Source: Elymus sibiricus
Taxonomy: Eukaryota > Streptophyta > Magnoliopsida > Poales > Poaceae
Direction: 5' to 3'
NCBI GenBank assembly: GCA_039707655.1
Contig: CM077672.1
Coordinates: 355,924,031 to 355,988,030 of the forward strand
Length of the DNA stretch: 64,000 nucleotides
Shown: in pieces, positions 56,401 through 64,000 of the stretch
Numbering within the stretch: position 1 is the stretch's first letter
Layout: each line of letters opens with the position of its first letter
Made by a program: the position numbers and the translations under genes
The notes under the pieces: generated by a model
What the model saw: the letters and a program-made list of their open reading frames with translations, nothing else
The model's database searches: none
Told to the model about the DNA's origin: nothing

Positions 56401-58177
56401 CCTTTTGAAATTATGTGTGATGCTAGTGATTATGCTATTGGTGCTATTCTAGGACAAAGAGTTGATAAGAAATTAAATGTTATCCATTATGCTAGTAAAA
56501 CTCTAGACAGTGCCCAAAGAAATTATGCTACTACTGAGAAAGAATTTCTAGCAGTTGTGTTGGCATGTGATAAATTCAGATCCTACATAGTTGATTCTAA
56601 AGTAACTGTTCACACTGATCATGCTGCTATTAAATATCTTATGGAAAAGAAAGATGCTAAACCTAGACTTATTAGGTGGGTTCTATTGCTACAAGAATTT
56701 GCCTTGCATATTACTGATAGGAAGGGAGCTGAGAATCCCATAGTAGATAATTTGTCTAGAATGGAAAATGTTCTTGATGACCCACTTCCTATTAATGATG
56801 ATTTTCCTGATGAACAATTAGCTGTCATAAATGCTTCTCATAATACTACTTGGTATGCAGACTATGCTAATTATATTGTTGCTAAATTTATACCACCTAG
56901 TTTCACATACCAACAAAAGAAAAAGTTCTTTTATGATTTAAGACATTACTTTGGGATGACCCACATCTTTATAAAGAAGGAGTAGATGGTATTATTAGGC
57001 GTTGTATACGTGAGCATGAACAGGAACAAATCCTACGGAAGTGTCATTCCGAGGCTTACGGAGGACACCATGCGGGAGACAGAACTGCACATAAGGTATT
57101 GCAATCTGGTTTTACTGGCCTACTCTTTTCAAGGATGCTCGTAAGTTTGTCTTATCTTGTGATGAATGTCAAAGAATTGGTAATGTTGGTAGACGTCAGG
57201 AAATGCCTATGAATTATTCACTTGCTATTGAATCGTTTGATGTTTGGGGATTTGATTATATGGGACCTTTTCCTAAATCCAATGAGTACACTCATATTTT
57301 AGTTGTTGTTGATTAAGTTACTAAGTGGGTAGAAGCTATTCCAACTAGTAGTGCTGATCATAACACTTCTATTAAAATGCTTAAAAAAGTTATTTTCCCA
57401 AGGTTCGGAGTCCCTAGATATTTAATGACTGATGGTGGTTCACATTTTATTCATGGTGCATTTCATAAATTGCTTATTAAATATGATGTCAACCATAGAA
57501 TTGCATCTCCCTATCACCCTCAATCTAGTGGTCAAGTAGAATTGAGCAATAGAGAAATAAAATTAATTTTGCAAAAAACCGTCAATAGATCTAGAAAGAA
57601 TTGGTCTAAGAAACTTGACGATGCGTTATGGGCATATAGAACTGCTTATAAAAATCCTATGGGTATGTCTCCTTATAAAATGGTTTATGGAAAAGCATGT
57701 CATTTACCTCTTGAGTTAGAACATAAAGCATATTGGGCAATTAAAGAACTCAATTATGATTTTCAACTTGCCGGTGAAAAGAGGTTATTTGATATTAGTT
57801 CATTAGATGAATGGAGAACCCAAGCTTATGAAAATGCCAAATTGTTTAAATAAAAAGATAAAAGATGGCATGATAGAAGAATTCAAAAATGGGAATTTAA
57901 AGTGGGTGAGCAAGTTCTATTGTACAATTCTCGTTGGAGATTCTTTGCAGGAAAACTTCTCTCTAAATGGGAAGGACCGTATATCATCAAAGAAGTTTAT
58001 CGCTCCAGAGCCATCAAAATAAACAACTCTGAAGGCACTAATCCGAGAGTGGTGAATGGGCAAAGAATTAAGCACTATATTTCAGGTACTCCCATTAATG
58101 TCGAAACTAATATTATTGAAACAATTACACTGGAGGAATACATAAGAGAGACCTTCCAGAACACTTCAGAACCCTGA
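53460..58177 (+). pseudogene. Element C gag-pol
   Basis: Gag opens at ATG 53460 (MESNPLRGLFGVSSPRPEAP). About eight bases are missing near 54327 compared with A, shifting the frame; protease (CDLGASVSAIPF, about 54657) and the following region run to 55503, where TAG replaces a Glu codon. RT and RNase H are open 55504-56985 with FMDDFSIY (about 55972), the longest stretch of the family in the window. Single-base losses near 56950 and 57113, a TAA at 57314-57316 and a TAA at 57850 break the integrase ([21 protein letters not shown], then GEQVLLYNSRW). The lesions are at different places from those in A, so the two copies decayed independently. Confidence 0.95.
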
Positions 58178-58302
58178 AAAGGAAGAGGTATGTAATACGG
58201 TAAGTAAACCGACTCCAAAAATTCCATAAAAATATTTTCTGTCAGTTTTGGAATATTGAAAAAATTACAAAAATAAAAAGCAGCCGAGGGGACCCACCTG
58301 GT

Positions 58303-58433
58303 TCCCACGAGGCACCAGGGCGCGCCACCCCCCCCAGGCGCGCCCTGGTGGCTCGTGGGCCCCACGTGAGCCCTCCCGACTCCGTTTTCTCCTGGATTAC
58401 TTGTTTTGCAAGATAAAAATTCTTTATATATAC
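58303..58433 (+). promoter_or_regulatory. Candidate internal promoter of element C
   Basis: Hairpin 58303-58363 with an 8-C loop, then TATA tttatatatac at 58423-58433, 79 bp before the 3' ORF start. Confidence 0.5.
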
Positions 58434-58512
58434 TCCCGTATGTTTTGACCACCGTATCGCAGAAATATCCTGTGTTCTTGTTTCGTGCTATTTTCCTGGC
58501 AGATCCGAAAGT

Positions 58513-58950
58513 ATGTCGTCTCAAGACTCAGATGGGGAGAGCTTCGTATCACACTATGTTGCAAATCCAAAGATCTATGGGGATATAGACCCCTATGGAT
58601 GGTCTGAGGAGGAGGAGCAAGATGCCAACATAAAGGGGACGGAAGACGCGAGTTCGGATGAAGACGATGCCCCTCTACCTCAACCTGGAGATATGCATGT
58701 GGAGTTCAAGAAGTCGAGCCTCCCAAACACAGTAAACAAGTCTAAGATCCAATTTATCCCGTCCCACTTTCTGCAGGAAAGGACGCTTGGGGCCCAGAGA
58801 ATAAACATATTATGGTCGAAGTCCAAAAGAATACAGAGATGATACATCATGTGCTCCGAGAAATTCAAATCTTAAAGGAGATCTTAATTAATGTTATGAA
58901 GGACAAGCTCGCCACTTCACCATCACCGCCATCACCGAAGAAGGAGACTT
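58513..58950 (+). pseudogene. Element C 3' ORF, different N-terminus, frameshifted
   Basis: Starts MSSQDSDGESFVSHYVANPK and is acidic (WSEEEEQDANIKGTEDASSD). A frameshift near 58765-58785 separates it from a downstream frame with WGPENKHIMVEVQKNTEMIH, a helical stretch, and the ending DKLATSPSPPSPKKET at 58950. Only the last 15 residues or so match the A/D 3' protein; the rest is unrelated by eye. It occupies the same position downstream of the same TATA box. Confidence 0.7.
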
Positions 58951-60505
58951 GAGCACATGGGTATGGGCACTCCCCTTGGCTTGTGCCAAGCTTGGAGGAG
59001 GTGCCCCGGTATCGTATCACCATCACTTTTATTATCTTTACCTATCTTTAGTTCGATCCTTAGTTATTTCATGATCTAGTTGAATAAAAGTTTAGTATGA
59101 TCTATTTTCGAGTGTTAGTTTCGCGATCTATCTATCTATGTAATCGAGTTGAGAGTTATATAACAAAGAGTTGTTTGAGTTTTTGCTTCTTTACTTTCAT
59201 GTTTCAATTCTAGCAATAAAAATAATGAAAAAGATCATATGCTAATCTTATGGAAAGTAATGACAATACATAAAGAAAAGTATAAGTGGTAAAATTTATT
59301 GGAAGTTAACAAACATAGCATTAGTCAATGATGCCATTCAAGAAAGAATTAATAAGGGAAGAGAAGATTCACATGCAAATATACTATCTTGGACATCTTT
59401 TACGATTGTGAGCCCCCATTAAGTATTTTATGTCAAATTGTTGACGTTGGACAAGGAAGACAACGTAATGAATTATGTTTGCTTATATTCACATAGAAGT
59501 TATATTGTTATAGATCCTCCAACATGTGGTGCTTGCCCAATATCTTTGCTAGCCAAAAATCCGCACCAAGTAGAGATACTACTTGTGCATCAAAAACCCT
59601 TAGACCCAGTTTCATATCATGAGAGTCCACTATATATACCTATGGATTGAATAAGATCCTTCAAGTAAGTTGTCATCGGTGCAAAAAGCAATAAAAATTG
59701 CCTCTAATTATGTATGAAACTTTTATTGTAAGGGAAAATAAGCTTTGTACGAACTTGTGATGGCAAAGAAATAAAAGCGACGGACTGCATAATAAAGGTT
59801 GCTATCATAAGGGGCAATATAAAGTGATGTTCCTTTGTATTAAGAGCTCTTGCATCCAACAACAAAAAGCGCAAGACAACCTCTGCTTCCCTCTGCGAAG
59901 GGCCTATCCTTTACTTTTATGTATTTACTTTCTATGCAAGAGTCAATAGTGTTCTCCTCTACTTTTTTTTTATTTTTCTCTTTTGCAAGCATCATGTGGT
60001 GGGGAAAGATCTAAGCATATATATCCAGTTGGATATGAGTGATCATGAGTTATTATTGTTGACATCACCCTTGAGGTGAATAAGTTGGGAGGCGAACTCA
60101 CAAGCCCTATCTTTCTGTGTGTCTGGCTGAAACTTTTTGCTCTGTATATATGTTGTGAGTCTTAGCAATCATAGAAGACTATATGATGGTTGAGTATGTG
60201 GACTTGCTAAAAAGCTCCTACATGAGACCCTTCCTGAATGTATGATGAATTGCAATTGCATTGTTGACTGAGATCATAGTTTGTTAGTTTTCAAGAAAGT
60301 TTATGCCTTATACTTCATTGTTGTGATGAATTGTTACTTACTCATGAGAAGTTTTATGATAATGAATATTGCTGTTATAATAATGATCATGATGCTACTA
60401 TGTCCGTATTTTGTTTTTATCGACACCTCCCTCTCTAAACATGTGGACTTAATTATCGATATCGGCTTTCGCTTGAGGACAAGCGAGGTCTATGCTTGGG
60501 GGAGT
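58951..60505 (+). other. Element C 3' non-coding domain and polypurine tract
   Basis: Matches A 34496-36048. PPT-like aagcttggaggaggtg at 58988-59003 after the ORF and cttgggggagt at 60495-60505 before the LTR. Contains small non-conserved ORFs only. Confidence 0.75.
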
Positions 60506-62032
60506 TGATATGTCCATTTTGCATCATGTTTTGCTACTGTTATTTATAGTCTTTTTAATCATTATAACACTTTTTGGAGCAATTCTAATGCCTTTTCTCT
60601 CTTAATATGCAACATTCACACAAGGAGGGAGAATGCCGGCAGCTGGAATTCTGGACCTGAAAAAGCTATGTCAAGATACCTATTCTGCACATCTCCAAAT
60701 GAGCTAAAATTTCACGGAGAATTATTTTGGAATAAATAAAAAATACTAGATGCAAAAAGTACCGGAGGGGGCCACCCAGGTACCCACGAGGCACCAGGGC
60801 GCGCCACCCCCCCCCCCCCCCAGGCATGCCCTGGTACCTCGTGGGGCCGCTGGCCAGCCTCTGGCCCCCATTTTCTGGTATATAAGCCCATTTGCCCTAG
60901 AAATAATAAGGAGAACACTTTTGGGATGGTGCGCCGCTGTCTCGGGGCGGAACTTGGGCAGGAGCACTTTTGCTCTCCGGTGGAGAGATTCTGCCGGGGA
61001 TACTTCCCTCCGGGAGGGGGAAATCGTCGCCATCAACATCACCAACAACCCTCTCATCGTGGGAGGGCCAATCTTCATCAGCATCTTCAACAGCACCATC
61101 TCATCTCAAACCCTAGTTCATCTCTTGTATTCAATCTTTGTCTCAAAACCTCAGATTGGTACCTGTGGGTTGCTAGTAGTGTTGATTACATCTTGTAGTT
61201 GATGCTAGTTGGATTATTTGGTGGAAGATTATATGTTCAGATCCAATATGCTATTTAATACCCCTCTGATCTTGGGCATGATGATGATTTGTGAGTAGTT
61301 ACTTTTGTTCTTGAGGACATGGGAGAAGTCTTGTCATAAGTAATCATGTGAATTTGGTATTCGTTCGATATTTTGATGATATGTATGTTTTTGATTCTCT
61401 TAGTGGTGTCATGTGAACGTCGACTACATGACACTTCACCATCTTTGGGCCTAAGGGAATGCATTGTGGATTAGTAATTAGATGATGGGTTGCTAGAGTG
61501 ACAGAAGCTTAAACCCTAGTTTATGCGCTATTCCGTAAGGGGATGATTTGGATCCATATGTTTAATGCTATGGTTAGAGTTATCTTAATTCTTCTTTCGT
61601 AGTTGCAGATGCTTGCGAGAGGGGGTAATCATAAGTGGGAGGCTTGTTCAAGTAAGAACAGCACCCAAGCACCGGTCCACCCACATATCAAATTATCAAA
61701 GTAGCGAACGCGAATCAAACAAAAATGATGAAAGTGACTAGATGAAATTCCCATGTGTCCTCAAGAACGCTTTACTTATTATAAGAGATCGTTCCGGCTT
61801 GTCCTTTGCTACAAAAAGGATTGGTCCAAATTGCTGCACTCTTTGTTACTATTGCTATTTGTCACTTGTTCCAAATTATCTTGCTATCAAACTACTCGTT
61901 ACCGATAATTTCAGTGCTTGCAGAAAATACCTTGCTGAAAACCGCTTGTCATTTCCTTTTGCTCCTCATTGGGTTCGACACTCTTACTTATCGAAAGTAC
62001 TACGATTGATCCCCTATACTTGTGAGTCATCA
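60506..62032 (+). repeat. Element C 3' LTR
   Basis: 1527 bp, tgatatgtccattttgcatc ... gtgagtcatca. Hairpin at 60782-60846 with an expanded 15-C loop; TATA gtatataagc at 60878-60887. Confidence 0.93.
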
Positions 62033-62037
62033 CGCGC

Positions 62038-64000
62038 TTTCACAAAATTCATATTTTGTGTGGACTTGGCTTTGTATATATGTGAATCACTGGTCGAACC
62101 TTGATTCCTCAGACTGAGCTATGGAGCAACAATCTACAATAGTGTCCCATTGACCAAAGTCATCTTGGAACCATACTAAATTCATGAATGAACTATATGA
62201 TTCAACATCTTCTTTGTCGCTTCCAAAGCGGCAACATACTTAGCCTTTGTTATAGAATTCGCCACAGTAACCTGTTTGGAACAATTTCCAACTACCGTGC
62301 CACCATATCGTGTATTACACAAAACCCTTAACTTAAATCGAAAATCGCATGGAGCATTGATGAAAACTGTATCGATGTAACCTTTTACAATGAACTCTTC
62401 ATAATCTACGCTTGCGAGAAAACATGTCATCAGTGCTACTTTAGTACTCAATGACATTTTTCACTGTTGTCCCATGATCAGTACTTTGATCACTTTAGTA
62501 TCTATACTCGCAACAACTTGGGAGTATTGGACATATCTGGTTGTTTTACATACCATGGAATACATGATTAATCCAAACACAAAGGTGTGTGGAATATCCA
62601 TCATGTATTTTTCTTATCAGGGTTTTGGGACACCAAGTCTTGCAAAAACTCTTTCCATGTGACTTCGGCAAGAATCACTCCTTGGCGTTTTAATGCTAAA
62701 CTATTTTAGCATCTTGTCAATATGTATTTTGGCTTAGCCCTATTAGGCAATTCTATCTCCGTAGATAATTATGCCTAATATCAAGGCTACCTAGCCCAAG
62801 CACTTCATCAAAAAACTAATTTTCAATGAAGTCCTAATTCGTGTCAAGAAATTTATATTATTTCCAATCAACAATGTGTCTAGCACACAAGTTTTCAGAA
62901 ATATTATTATGCTCCAACTTACTTTCTTGTAACAACAAGCATCTTCGCTATCCATTGATGAAATCAAACTCTTTTGACTATTTCATAAAAAACGAATCCA
63001 ACTCCATTTTGCTCTCTTCTATCCATTGCTGTAACTCTAAAGTTTGCACACTCACTAGCATCCTCCGGATCGACAAAATACTTTGGACTGTATCACATAC
63101 ACGTCCTAGTTTGTATTCCCATTTCATGGAAATCGTTTTGTCATCCATGTTTCATATCTCATGATTGAAATATGTATTAATTGCTAGTTTAACCCGAACC
63201 GACTTTAAGCATCGCTACGGTGAGACAATCTCATCATAGTCAATTCCTTGAATTTGTTATTGCAACAAGTCAGGCTTTATGGATAAAACATTTTATCCGT
63301 ATCAGTTTATAGTTCCATTAACATTCGTTAGACTCTAAGTCTTCCGAAGGGTTTATCAAGATATAATCTTGAATTGTTTATATGGAAACTATCTCGGATT
63401 GTATTGGCATTTAGCCAATTCCGGAGTCAGGGCCCATCAACGCTTCCTTGTGTATCGTAGGTATACTGTTGTCTAGCAACAATATCTCGTCTGCGCACCT
63501 GAGAGGTTTGCACGAGTTTTGCCTACGTGGTCCAGCTGCAAGTTCGACAGAAGTCCATACATCTCATGTAGAGGCTTCCGTATCAGTCGCAGTAGGAAAC
63601 TCTGGAATCACTTCCAAGGTTTCTTTCCTTTGACCTGATGACGAAGATACTGTTATCTCACCGAGTTGCACTGTCCTCCCACTCACCTTTTTGCAAGAAA
63701 CATTTTCTTTCAAAATCATACCGTTCTTTGTGGCAAAACCTTTTGCCTCGATATAGTGATGGAGGAATTCCCAATAATTTGGGATAACCTACAAAGTAGC
63801 ACTTGTCTGATTTGGAATAGGTTTGTAAATATTTTACACAAGCCCCATATTCCAAATGTTAAGAAAAGATATAACATGGTTGGGCGTACCATACCATGAC
63901 GTCATTTCAACACATCTGATGGCACTCTTTTCAGTGTAAAAGCTGCAGTCTCTAAAGCATTACTTTAAAAGGGATAATGGTAAATTGATTTATGTCATCT
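62038..64000 (-). pseudogene. Large Copia element pol, decayed, continues beyond window
   Basis: The minus strand encodes scattered fragments of Copia pol. At 62457-62182 RNase H remnants include YGGTVVGNCSKQVTVANSIT and KAKYVAALEATKKMLNHIV. Around 63855-63660 the end of integrase has KCYFVGYPK and FERKCFLQKGEW. RT sequence between them is heavily mutated with many stops. It is the coding part of the element whose 3' LTR is at 16956-19138, separated from it by the nest. The 5' half and 5' LTR are outside the window. Confidence 0.8.

Larger units (their letters stand above)
53377..62032 (+). mobile_element. Element C: A-type element lacking its 5' LTR
   Basis: Begins with the last bases of an LTR (gtgggtcatca, 53377-53387), lacks the primer site, and then runs gag, pol, 3' ORF, non-coding domain and 3' LTR (60506-62032). 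Coding sequence is very close to A. The right end is followed by CGCGC and then by the large Copia pol. The left end abuts the reversed element D. Confidence 0.9.

Overview
The window is intergenic DNA from a large grass genome, almost certainly a Triticeae (wheat, Aegilops, barley or rye type). The evidence is a complete Au-type SINE, Stowaway-like and Tourist-like MITEs, an Angela/BARE-like Copia LTR, several Athila-lineage Ty3/gypsy elements nested inside one another, and a CACTA element with subterminal repeats. I find no intact host protein gene, no rRNA or tRNA gene and no CRISPR. Nearly every recognisable coding region belongs to a transposable element and nearly all carry stops or frameshifts.
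Layout. 1-16955 is the host tract. It holds a very young Copia element on the minus strand (1865-6810, identical 194-bp LTRs, TSD TCTCG), a Stowaway-like MITE (7324-7625), an Au SINE (7691-7995), a strange set of inverted and direct repeats around two poly-G tracts (8650-10043), a PIF/Harbinger-like element that encodes only an ORF1-type protein (11714-14462, TSD TTA), and a Tourist-like MITE (15844-16126). Positions 1-475 and 16471-16955 are diverged direct copies of one segment.
16956-64000 is one Copia element on the minus strand: 3' LTR 16956-19138 (itself hit by a hAT MITE), a scrap of internal sequence, then decayed pol from about 62038 to the window end. It is split by a nest of about 42.7 kb. 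The nest contains Athila-like element A (19302-37563), whose integrase region holds the non-autonomous relative B (25198-33284). Next come a Tekay-like chromovirus E (37564-42814, cut off inside RT), element D (an A-type element in reverse orientation, 42815-53383, only its 3' half left), a CACTA transposon inside D (44765-51612), and element C (an A-type element from its gag to its 3' LTR, 53377-62032).
How the parts relate. A, C and D are one autonomous-type family: gag, protease, RT, RNase H, integrase, then a separate small 3' ORF and a long 3' non-coding domain. B has no RT or integrase but shares the 3' non-coding domain and the GC-rich U3 hairpin with A/C/D, so it looks like a non-autonomous partner. 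The most interesting signals are: (1) a GC-rich hairpin with a poly-C loop found both in the LTR U3 of A and B and inside A, C and D just upstream of a TATA box and the 3' ORF, which suggests an internal promoter derived from or parallel to the LTR; (2) a polypurine-tract motif repeated seven times in B, twice inside a coding region; (3) a head-to-head junction at 53377-53383 with 7 bp of microhomology; (4) a Copia copy with identical LTRs but four or more coding lesions; (5) a possible dsRNA-binding-like accessory ORF in E. All motif and lesion calls were made by reading the sequence; no alignment or database search was run.
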